Part shown: piece after piece, positions 34,700 through 46,600 of the stretch | Layout of the letters: each line of letters starts with the position of its first letter | Numbering within the stretch: the stretch's first letter is position 1 | DNA from: Anas platyrhynchos | Lineage: Eukaryota > Chordata > Aves > Anseriformes > Anatidae | DNA length: 64,000 bases | Reading direction: 5' to 3' | Assembly (NCBI RefSeq): GCF_047663525.1 | Contig: NC_092590.1 | Coordinates: 56,628,001 to 56,692,000, forward strand | The notes under the pieces: model-generated | Seen by the model: only the letters and a program-made list of their open reading frames with translations | Databases searched by the model: none | What the model was told of the DNA's origin: nothing | Position numbers and translations under genes: made by a program

Positions 34700-37600
34700 G
34701 TGGGTCGCGGCGGGGGGAGAAAATGGGAGCCGGGACCCCCCCATCGCCCTCGGCTGGCCCCGCCGCTGCTCCCCGGGGAGCCCGGAGCTCTCCCTGCCCG
34801 GCACCGGCTGCTCGGGGCCCGCACGGGCCCTGCTCGGCCCGGCCGGGGGGAGCCGGGGTGCCCGGAGCTGGGGGGAGCCGGGGGGAGCCGGGGGGTCCCT
34901 GCCCTGCCGCCGGGCTGTGTGCGCGGAGCTTCGGGACACAGCGTCTCGTCGTGTGCCTGCTGCCGGTGTGGCCGGGAGTCGGGTGGGAAAACGGGGGAAA
35001 AAAGTACCTAACTGTCCAAATCCGGGTCCGGCGGCTGTCCTGGAGCTGCCTCGCTGAGCGGGTGACTCACGGAGTAGGAGCGGGTTGAAGGATAACTGCC
35101 CCGCTCGGCCGGCTGCCCTGCAGTTAAACCCAGCTCCGTGTTTGGGGTTAGGGGCTCGGTCACTCGGGGCCCTAAGGAGCTCTGGAAGCTGCCCGGGTGC
35201 ACGCAGGCTCCCGCAGGAAGTTATTTTGAAGTGACGCTGTCTTTTGTTTATGTCTAACTCCAAATGTTGTGGTGCTGATAATCTCAGAGAGAAACTGAGC
35301 TCGTCTGTCCTGTCTGGAGCGCAGCGGGCACAGCGGGCGTACTGCGGCGTGCGCCTTGCTGCGCTGCCCAGCCTGGTGCTCCCATGGCCTTGTGAGTGCC
35401 TTTATTCCGCTCGGCTGCTGGGGCGCCGATAAGAGCTCACCGGGCTGGTGAGAGCAAACACCGTGGGAGCGGTTAAGGTGAGCGGGATTATTAGCGTGAA
35501 ATTGGGCGCTGCGTGTTTCGAGTGCTTTCATACTTCGCTCTGTAAATGGGGCGTTACTGGTTGGCGCAGGATGGCTTGGTCAGGACGGGCTGAGATGTCT
35601 ACCACCTGCTGTTCCTTTTTCCGAATACAAGAAGGTTGGGAGGCTCGACATCCAGTCCATCCTTCTCTCTAGGAGAGCAGGAAGTAGTACCAGTAGGCAC
35701 AACCGGGACCTGTGGGATGGTGCTGAAGGTATTAACGTTATCAAACTTTTTTTCCCACCCCCCTCACTCCAACTAATCAGTTTCACTGAAAGAAGTCAGG
35801 CAGCCTGAATTTTCGGTCTGTGTTGACTGGTAGTTAGTATGATGAAAGGATGGGTGTATGTGGGCTTGTGCTGACTCTTTTGAAATGTTATAAACGAGTC
35901 TGTTTCACAGAGCTTGAAGGCACTTGCACTGGGGAGCCTTTAGTATGCCACATGCATTGGTAGGATTTAGTAACTGTACCTGTAATTTAGTCTGGTAAAT
36001 CAGATGAACAGCTGTACTTCTGAAAGCTGAAAGTTGCAAAGTGTAACAGGAAATGCAAAAGCTGTGAAAGAATGGGTCTTTTTTTTTTCTCCTTCCTCTG
36101 AGGTTTGTCAAATGCTTTCCACCGTATCTTCACACAGAAGTTGTGCTGGTTTTGGTTAAAATTGATTTGTGAGAGATCTCAACTAGTGTGAATGTTTGTT
36201 TGCACAAAAAGCACTGATTTGCTGTGTTTGGTAGCATTGATTTCATGCTGCTTGCACGTCTAAATTTACCAATAGTGGGGAATAACTTTAAATACCTGGC
36301 ATGTCCAGGAGGGTTTTCTTTTGACAGGCACATTGGTGACGTGCACTCTTAATTGCACGAAGTGCATGCTGTATTTGAAAGCTGAGATCCGAGGAAAAGT
36401 GTTCCCACAGAAATACTACTGCAAAGCATCAGTTCTGCATGTTTTTGCAGCATGAACTCTCGGCTACTCACACAGTGAGTGACCCAAACCATTACCCCAT
36501 AAGCACTGCAGTTTTAGCACTAGCAAAAGCAGAGCATAAGGTTTTTGTCTCAGTGTTTGCTCAGTATTACCAGCTGCATCTTGTATCACGTACACGTACA
36601 AGGAATGGACTGAGCCTCTCTTCCTTCTGTTTGTAGTGTATATTTTTTAAAATTTTTCAACAGGCTGAACTGCTCTAGACGTTTTTGTCTTCATTGGTTT
36701 TGGTTTTGAGTTCCTAGTAATGCCAGATATCCTCATGGTGTGGTTATTCGGACAGACAGGGCAACTGACAAGATGAAGTTTGTCCTTTCTTCTGAGCTCA
36801 TAACAAGCTGTCTGGGAGTGTAGAAATTGTGATGGTTTAAAATAGCTGAGGATTACACGCATTGTACACCACTGACACTTTTGGTTATTTGCTGTTAATG
36901 GGACCTGCCCTTGTTTAGGAGGTATCTCCTTTCTCAGCTGTCCCTGCAGCTTTCAGGGAAGCCTGTCTAAAATTTTTTGTAGACAGCTTGTTGAAATAGT
37001 GTTGGTATGCCATGTAATTGAGAAATAAGTAGGGACTGGGAAAGAATTCATCCCAGATGAGACTTAACTCTCAAAGTTCAGAGGAGAAGGCTTTCTTTCA
37101 AAGACCTACTGCAAAATTTGCCCTTGCTGAGGTCATCACAAATCTTGTGATAACTTCAGTGAGCCAAGAACTCAGTCTCTAACTGAAGGGCTCTTGCAGG
37201 ATCCAACTTGAGGTCCTGTGAACGACTCTCAGTTCCGTGGTTTTTAAAGACAGGTCATCTGTGAGACCATCTGCATGCATCTTACTATTAAGGTTCAGAA
37301 ACTGGAGCTAGTTTTGGGTGAGGAGCCCTGGCACAGGCTGCCCAGAGAGGCTGTATGGGATCTTGGAGGTCTCCAGAAGCCGCCTGGATGTGGTGCTGGG
37401 CACCCTGTTGGGGGTGTCCCTGCTGGAGCAGGGGCTGGGGCGGGGGCCTCCAGAGGGCCCTGCCAGCCTCACCAGCCTGTGGTTCTGTAAAGCAGCGTGG
37501 TTGATCCTTCTGTTCTCTTATTTGAGGTACTTCTTGTGACAAACCTAACAAAGGTTTTGCAGTCTGTTCGTAAGTTCCTGACAGCAGACCTTGAACAACC

Positions 37601-40600
37601 TTGCTTAACCTCTAAGGCAATTGGCAGTACTGTTACGAGTCGTCATTATGTTCTGTCATCATGTGGCTTCCTTTTCTCATCAGACTTCCTGCTTATTTCG
37701 CTTCTCTTTGTAGCTTCTGGTTACTACTACAAGGAAGCTGAAAGCTAAGCGGAATTCACAAACCTGCTGATTGTCGCTCCTAGATGATAGTGTTCTTTCC
37801 TTTGTTGTCCAGTGCGTGGATATTCCCTGATGTACGATTTCAGTGAACAATAGGTGAAGCAACTGGTAGGCAACAGGTTGTCTTCCCTTACAGTTTTTCC
37901 TTTTGGAAAAAAAAGCCTTTTTTAACCCGTTCCTTGCTGCCTTTTCTATAGTCTCCTCTATAGCTACAATGGTGCTAGTAGGGCAGAGAAGCTCCAGTAG
38001 TCCCTAAATGTCTTTATATATGTTTTGACTTGTGCCCGAAACTTCTTGTTGTTCCATCAGCTTGGTTGTGTAAAGGGAATTTGACTCAGAATAGAAAAAT
38101 CCTGTTTAAATTAGGTAACTCTTAAAAAGTGTATTTAATTTGAAGTTGGTGTAAACTGTTCTGGCTGAGTCTATTGTAATTAAAATAACTAACAGACTGT
38201 AGTAAATCAATGCGTATTCACCATCAGCAGTGTAAGGAAAGTCGCTGTTCAGTGTCTGAATTATGATTCTGAGAAGTGAAATTACCGTGACAACAGAAAC
38301 CTCTACTGCATTTTATTTTACTTACCTAAATAAGTTGAATGCACTGAACAAAAATAAAGGGTTGGTTTAGAGCTTGTTTCTCTTAAGAGAATATCCGCTG
38401 CTTCTGAGCTGCTGAGGGACATAAATTGGCCAGTTTTGGCATCTCATTAAGTTCCCTAAAAATCCATTACCTTAGGGAATTTTTAAATGTTTTCTGAAGA
38501 TCTTAAGAGTGAGATATTCAGCATGTATTCAGGAAAATGAACTAATAAACAAAACTTTTGACTTTTGTCTGAGTTTAGAAGTATGTAATTGAAATAACAA
38601 AAGTTTTTCTTTGAATCGTGCTTAAAATGAAAGCTTTGTAACAAGGTGTACATCCATCTACCCTTATAAATGTCCAGCCTGGAGATGGGAAGTGTCGTAG
38701 CTTAATCTTGTGTAATTATACTTCCAGTAGAACCAGGAGAAAAAGACACACTGGGTGTGATGCCCAGCTGCCTTTCCCTTGCAGTGTGAGCCTGTCAGGT
38801 TTGTGTGCCCATTTCTGGTGGCATTGCTGGGCTGTGCAGTGCTTTCATTGCGCCTGGTAAATATTTCTAGGATCACATGGTGAGTTGAATGAGAAAGTGG
38901 CTCAGACGTTAAAGAAAGAAAAACAGAAAACGCCCGAGCAAACTATTTTTTTATTTAAACTATTTGAACCCTGGCTGATTCCCCTGTTTCTACAGATGAG
39001 TGAACTGGCACAAAAAGAAGCAGGGAGAGAATTGCTTCAAGTAATGCTGCTACTGAGGCGTGTTCTACAGCTATGCTGAGCTGAGATGTTTAAGCAATGT
39101 CTTTTCTGAACATTTCAGTTGTCTTGTACTGCACTTCAATAGGTTGTATGTCAAGCATACCTAACTTTTCTAACAATTCAATTAACATTAAGGCCAACAA
39201 TAGTTTGTTTCTATATATTGTGAGGTTGAAACCCGTATTTCATTTTCATGCCTGAAAGCAGGAAATATGATCATGCAACTCCTTGAGCTGCATGGATATG
39301 GTAGTGCATATGTACGTAGCTATTTTTAGCAGATTGATTGCTAGAACAATCCAATTCATAAAGTATAAACAAAGCTCTTTAAAAGGTATGCTCTAATATT
39401 TCAATATGGCGTGGGCATAATAGGCAAAATCTGATGTAACGAAGTCAGATTTATCAGCAGGGCAGAGAGATTACATCATTGTTTATGGGTTTATTGCTGT
39501 AAATTAAACAGTGCAATAAGTGGAATGTGCTTAAAGTAATCCGTTAGGATGTGGCTTATACTTAAGTTTAGTATGGGAAATTCAGAAAAATAAAGACAAT
39601 GCATTATTTTAATGACATTTCACATTACTTATAACTAAATAGGTATGTTCTTGGCTATAAAAAAAAAAATCAACAAACCTTTCAACAGTCGGAGCTGTTG
39701 TTTAAGGAATATTAAATCTTTCTAGAGATTTTACTTGTGCTTTATGAGAAGCCTGAGAACTGTCTGCTTAGATCACTGCTGAAGGCCAAGCTTTTTGCTG
39801 AACTGGAGCTTATCTCAGGGAGCTCAGAGCGATCGCGCTAAATATGAAATCTTTTCCTGCTGCAGCAACCAAGGAAAGCCTAATTCTGTAACCTGGCACA
39901 AGCAAGGTCTGGTATCGTGGCAGTATGTACTGAGGAAGGAGTTGTTCTGTCCCTCTGTTTGTGGTGAGAGGGAAACCTGTACGTGTGGGAGCTGCTGCCC
40001 TTGCTGGCTCTTTGGCCCCGGGTGGCAGGCGGCGTGCTGGAACAGTTAATCCTTCTGGGACAGCAGCACCAGGTGGGGCGGCCTTGCTGAGGTGCTCCGG
40101 TCTCTGTCTGCTGTGAACCTCGGAAACTTGAAGGGGGAAGAAGGGTTATTACAGAGTACCTCTGCGTACGTAGTCCAGTCCAGCCTCATTCTTCTTACAG
40201 CTATCAAGATCCTGTGGTCGTGGAGGTTTTGTTGTGGTCAGGCATTGTTTTGGTAACATCAAGTGTTTAACTAGAATGTTAGTGGGCCTGGCTAGGCCAG
40301 GTAAAAGTTGTAATTTAATGAAAGATGAAGTATTTCTTCCTTAATGTGCCAACTTTTTTTCCTCATATGTTGTGTTTCCTAAAGGTTTTGTAAAATATTC
40401 CTGAGGCACTGCTGGGTGGAGAGGGAGACCTTTGGGTGTGGGTAGTAATGTTAGAAGCAATGTGAAGGTTCAGCCTCCATAAAAAGGGCTGGGAGTGTTA
40501 ACATGAGGAGTATCTGCTAGCTTGTTTTTTTTTTCTTTTTTTTTTTTTTTTATTTTTATTTTTGAAGGGTGGGGATCAGCTCTAGCAATAGCTTATAAAA

Positions 40601-43600
40601 GACCTGTCCTTCTGAAAATGTGATGTGCTCTGTTGTTAGAGTTTCTTGTGTACTTGAAATTGGCTTGAGTTCATACCAAGTTTCCTGTTTGCTCTGAGCA
40701 TTCAGTAGCAGGTGGGATCCATTTTCTTGTTTCTTTTGCATAATTTTTCTCTTCTGTTGCTCATGTCCAGCTTTGATGGTTAGCTTTGCATTCTAAATCG
40801 TGTCCATCTTCAGTGGCTGTCAAGTTGATGATCTAAAAACAATTATGTAGCACAGTATATTTGTTGCATGTAGTTAATTTCCCCTCTGCCCTTTATTTTT
40901 GGAGATGTCCTGCACGACCATGGCTCCATGTTACTCCAGTTACTTCAGGAAGGCTTGTTCTAGAGATACTCATCTTTCCTTGCCCACAGTTGCTTGTTCC
41001 TCCACCTCAGCTTGCTCGGTCTCTTGATGGCCTTGATAGAGCAGTTTGCCAAACCACAAGTATACTGATTCACTCAAGTGACTGCTTTAAAAAGCAGATA
41101 CTACTTAAGGCATTTTTTGGTAAACCTGAATCATTTTGGTGGTCCACTTTAAAACTATTCTCAGGGCTATGGTCTGTCAGGAGCAAATCCGGTGGGGTAG
41201 GACCAAGGGGACCTCACAAAGCAATTTTGCATCTGGGGGAGCTGTAATGAGCCACAGCTTGGAGAGCTGGAAGCACTTGCTGTCTGGTTTGAAGTGGGAA
41301 TTACCTGCTGTGGTTATGGAGCAACGTCAGGAGATATAATTTGTTAGGGTAATGCATGCTGCTTTTGCCACAAGGAGGTGGAAAACATTAAAAAATAATT
41401 GAGTCAAATTCATTTTGTGGCACTTCTCATTTGTCCTTCCACCTGTTGGTTTTGTTAGTGACTGCTGATGTCTTTGCAATAATGTACTGCATCTTTCCCA
41501 TTCTAAAAATGGATAATGTGCATCAAAATCAAAGCACATCGCCTTACAGTTGAATGAATACTAACCTTTCAGAGCTTGTGATACATACTATTTCAATTGT
41601 ATTTCTTAGCTTCTGAAACATTGTAGTCAACAAAATAAAGATAATATGATGGCTCTTTGCCTGCCTAGGAAGTAAATTATGTGATGAAGTGGGGAACTTT
41701 GTAGCTGCCGTAGCCTGATGATTTAAGAACCCTCCCAAATCCAAACAAACAACCATTTCATTTTAATATATTAAAATGTGAATTAGAAATTCGTAGAAAA
41801 TGAACTGTGAAAGCAACTTTTTCAGTTAAATGATTATTTTAACCTCTACTGTGTCTTACTTGCCTGTAGTGAGTGTGTAACAATTGCAATTTCTGTGTTA
41901 TATTGTGCATATGCTGATCAGTTGTCCTACCTGGGCATAAATTAGAGCTACTAAAGGGTAGCTACCTAACAAGTTCTGCAGTTATCGGTGGGATTGCTGG
42001 CTTCTCTTTAAAAAGAAAAAAAAAAAAAAAAAAGTTTGGTTTTGTAAGCAAGCTAGGCCATTTGGCTTTGTCCAAAGCAAACATCCTGAGATTTAATTTT
42101 AACATTTAGAGTTCATTCAGCCTCCAGATCTATTCAGACGCTTGTTTGGATTTCCTTCTGTTTTCTGCATTCCTACTATTGTGTAGCAAACTGGTACAGA
42201 GAAATGCTTAATGCTTTTTTTTTTTTTTTTTTTTCAAGCTAAGGGACATTTTGATCAATTACTTCAAAAAAGTGTCAGTATTTTTCACTTTGCGCAAGTC
42301 TTGAGTATTAGTTATTACTGAACTGGTATTCAGAGAGTTCTGAAAAATTCAGAAATCCTTTAAAAGGCTAATGTTTTGGTAAAAAGAAAATTTAAGGTAA
42401 ATGTCTAACTGCAGTTTTATGTATCTTTTCTTAGCTATCTGTTACCTTACTACTATTTTTCAAATACAACTTAGTTATATAGCTGGCACAGTAGATGTGA
42501 TTATGGAATAATGCTCTTTCTGCCATTTTCTGGAGATTCTTAATTTTTTTTTTAAATGAGGACACAGGTGGTTTTAGATATTCCTCTTGTGGAAGTGTCA
42601 ATATCATGTTAATGGTTTTCTGATGAGTCTTCATTCCTTCAACTGATTTAATAGAAAAATTATGAATTGCCTAGTCTGTTTTTAAAAAAAAGTAGGTAGA
42701 AAATAGGCTAAAATACAATGTTAGTTTTTTTATTGGTCTCTTTTGTTGTTATTCTTCTCTAAAAATGTTTTTCAGCTAAAGTTGAAAAGAATAGGAAGTA
42801 GAAACGCAGGAATATTCTTGCATATTGAGTAATATAAAAACCTTTCCTAAATGAGTTGTATATACCTATGTACTCTAGGGTCTCAGAAGGAATTTCGAAT
42901 AGGTGAATATATATATATTTTTTTGGATTTAGCTGAACAGTCCAGTTTAGTTGCAATCAGATGTATGCTTTAATATCTGATGTATGAGGAGGTGCTGAGA
43001 TTATTAATCTGTGTATTTGCCCTAAAGGTGGTCAAATATTGGAGCAGTTTGCACAGAAACGTAGAATCTCCATCCTTCAGATAGACTACATGGGTACCTG
43101 AGCATCCTGATCTACTCAGAGCTGCTTTTAGCAGCGTTTGGACTAAGGAGCTCTGCAGAGGTTGCTTCCAATCTAAATTCCCTATGGTTGTGCAATTCAA
43201 AAGGCCAATCTTTAACATGAAATATATACCTGTTAACTTCCTAGTTCAATATTAAGACACTTAATTTTTGTTATTGAATTAATGTTTGACCATGCTACAA
43301 CTTAAATACTGACTGTTATAGGGGTGAGCTCTAAACCAGTAGAGTACATGCACCTTGCCCTTCCAAGCCTTTGCAGAAGGTACATCCCATTAATGCTCTT
43401 GGGATTTGGCCATACTCACAATTTTCTAAATGCTTCAAAGGCAGTTGTGGTCTATTGTAATAACTGTGTTTATTCCATTACACAGGCAATGGAGAGTTTG
43501 TGCAGGTCTTGGAAAGCCGCGGTTTACAGACAACTACTGTGACAACTGGCAACAACAGCACGCCTGACCACCTGGAGTACATTGCCTTTGCATTGGTTCC

Positions 43601-46600
43601 TGTTTTCTTCATCATGGGTCTCCTGGGGATCCTCATCTGTCATGTCCTTAAGAAAAAAGGGTATCGGTGTACAACAGAGGCTGAACAAATAGAAGAGGAA
43701 AAGCCTGAGGAAAAAATAGGTAATCAATGTGTCTAATACACATCTTTTTATTGTTCCTGTATGTTGCAGCTATTGGAGTTCCCAGTTTGCTTTTATGCAC
43801 TCCCCTTGCTGGTGGTAACAAAGTATTGAACATTGAGGAGTGACAAAAAACTGCTGTTCAAACCCTAAAATCTTAGGTTTATGTTTAGCAATCTTATCCT
43901 TGTGTTGTCATTCTTATCTTCCATCTCAAGATAAAACTGAGCCTTTGGGCTGACTGTCTGCTTCCTTTTTTTTACATGGTGTGTTGCTCACATTTTTTCT
44001 TAAAGATACTTTCTATTGTGCTCCTGTTTTATGGCTCTTTCCTTCCTTAAGAGAAGATGGGAATAAAAAAAGAGCAAAGAGTGTGTTATGCATGGCTTGG
44101 TAAAAAGAGGGGTTGAATCACTTGTTGTCCTTTCTCCTCATTAATTGATAGCCTGTCAGCAGGTCCATAAGATGTGCAAATGACAGTGCCACAGCGGTAA
44201 GGTAGAGCTCATGGTAGAGTCACGTGCTGCAGTAGTGATGTACGGCTGTGTTCTCCTGCAGTCACTGCCTGTGGCATGCACTCAGCCAGTGGGCATGCTT
44301 CATCCTGTAGCTTGAGGGAGAGGTGACACCGAGGTGAGTGGCAGTGAGAGGGGACAGCTTCTAGGTCTTAGCTGGAGGAAGTAGCTGTGTAAGTTGCATT
44401 GTAAAGCTGTAGCCATCAGGACGAAGAAGATGAGCAGTGGGTAAAGAGATAGGAAAGCCCTTATTCACTGCTTAGAGACAAATTCAAAGCCTCATCTATC
44501 AAACTTGTCTCCATCCTGTGATTATTTTTTTTCCAAGGTAGATAGACAGTATGTCTGTTAGGGAAGGGCAGAGCTGTGCCTTTTACTTTTTTTTTTTTTT
44601 TTTTTTTTTCCTCCCCAGTCTTTCTCTGTTCTGAGGTTATTCTGGGGAAGCTTCCAGCATTGTTATTGACAGCAGTCAACCCCAGAAGTATTAAGTATGG
44701 TCATGAAGCTTCTCTCCTAAATCTCTTCCTCCTGAAGTCATATGCGAATGTTTTATATATTTATAAATTAAAAAAAATAAATCGTTCTATGTCCTTGCGG
44801 TTGTGGTGAAAAGCTTAAATGGATCCTTCTTATACTAGAAGCCAATAATACTTACTTTAAAATAGCGACTTGAGACAGTTTAATGATTTTGGTTTTGTTT
44901 TCTTCCCTATGTTTGGGATTATTTGTGTCTCCTAAGTAGCTATAAAAAGAATTTTGATGTGTGTTTATGAAAATATTGAGCTTTTTGAAGTCTTAAATGA
45001 ATGTTAAAGCATTTATTTTTAAAAAGCCTTTTTTAATGTAACATCTTTATTTTATTTTTTTTTGAAGTTAGTGTGTTTTAGTGATGTTTTATTTTTAAAT
45101 AACTAATGTTTTTCTTTTAAAAGGCCAAACTATTGACAACATATTTATATTTATTTCCTTTCACAGAAATGAATGAAACGGCACATGAGAATAGTGACAC
45201 TGTAGGACAAATTATTAACTACATTATGAAAAATGAAGGTATTGTACGGTTATGTTGAAGTTATGAGCCTTTGTGGTGGTGTCTGATAAAAGTTTTTGAA
45301 AATATTCAGAAGTTTGCTATGCACATATGTTTTCATTTAATAACCTGTATGTAAATGCTTAACTCTTTGCGTTCAGGAAGTGATCATTTCAAACAAAAAG
45401 GAAGTTTTTTGCTTACCTGAAAATATTTTTGTATAGTGAGTCTGGTTCAAATGTTTCTTAATACTATATTAGGTGACTGATTTTTTTTTTTTTTTTTTAA
45501 GCTTTTTGCTTATTTTTGAAGTACAAGCTCAAGCTTGTTTTCTTAATATTTAAAGTATGTCAGAGTCTAATGTTTTGACCAGATCAAGCATTTTGTCTCA
45601 AAATGAATTCTGGAGCTGTTCTCTGATGAAAGACTTGTATGTAACTGAAAGAAAGACCAGCTCTGACTTTGAATTTCAGACGTGATATCTTCATGTGCTG
45701 TACGCAGAAAATACGTGATAAAGACGATATGACAGGGAAAAGTAAAAGTAAACTTAAGCAGCCTGAGGAATGCTTGGTTAGTTCAGAACATCTTTACTAG
45801 TCAAAGAAACATTTAGGAGACCATAATTTTACACTATAAAAACCTTTAGCCTTTTAATTTTACGTTTGTGTAAATCAAAGGTCTCCTAAGCATTAAGTTT
45901 ACTTTGAGTTGCCTGTGAATGAAGCCTAGCGTTCTGAAAAATGTGTAATTTTATTTTTCCCCCTTTAATAACTCTTGGGCTGTGAGGTTGTGTATTTTTC
46001 ATCAAGGTTGGGATTAGGTCCACTTATTTTTTTCCTTAGAACACGTGAGCAATATGTAGTTCATGGCTAGTAATTATTTTGTATTTTTGTAGGGCTCATT
46101 TAAACTGGTGCTTTTTACCTGAAGTTGCTTTATACATAAGAGGTGATGATGCACCTGTGATCAAATGGATGTTTTAAGATTTGTGGGGATCTTGTTTTGG
46201 CAGTTTTGTGCAGATGGTTGTTATATGACTTGTATTGGGGCAGATCTCTGAGTACAATATGAGCTGTAATTTGAGTAGCTTCCGTTAAGAAAATTCCCTA
46301 GAATTCTATTAACGTTTTTAGCATGATGTTCTCTTGATGTCTTTCTGCACATAGTGCAGCCATCTTCCTTCTAGATGAAAGTTCTCTTAGCACCTTTAAT
46401 TTTACAATTTGCTTTTCTAAAGTTAGAGCTGTACATTTTTGAAGAATTCTATTTCTTCTCATTACAGCAAATGTTGATGTTTTAAAGGCCATGGTAGCAG
46501 ATAACAGTGTCCTTGAACCTGAAAGGTAATTGCTCAACTTTTTAATGTGTGTTTCCTGAGGCAACTAAAAATGTACCCTTTCAAAGGGTTTTATTTCCTA

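Larger units (their letters stand above)
34400..35475 (+). promoter_or_regulatory. RELL1: CpG island / RELL1 promoter
   Basis: A strongly CpG-rich block, densest at 34,430-34,960, placed about 9 kb before RELL1 exon 2 and facing the right way. It contains tandem GGGCTGGGCTGGGCCGGGCT-type units (about 34,528-34,566) and GGGGGGAGCC repeats (about 34,845-34,897). No TATA box is evident. The long open frames on both strands, up to about 306 codons, are composition artefacts. RELL1 exon 1 is expected within it. Confidence 0.8.
35476..43485 (+). other. RELL1: RELL1 intron 1
   Basis: An intron of about 8 kb (less or more depending on which exon 1 is right) containing a CR1 fragment, poly-T and poly-A runs, and a conserved-looking block at 39,400-39,560. 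No independent gene was recognised. Confidence 0.75.

Noticed and set aside
34343..35263. 306-codon minus-strand and 270-codon plus-strand open frames over the RELL1 CpG island
   Set aside because: Composition artefacts of GC-rich DNA, with no domain, signal or conserved motif.
43324..43542. Plus-strand open frame overlapping RELL1 exon 2 in another frame, starting at ATG 43,324
   Set aside because: Reads through the exon 2 acceptor in the wrong frame and stops inside the exon. It has no independent support.
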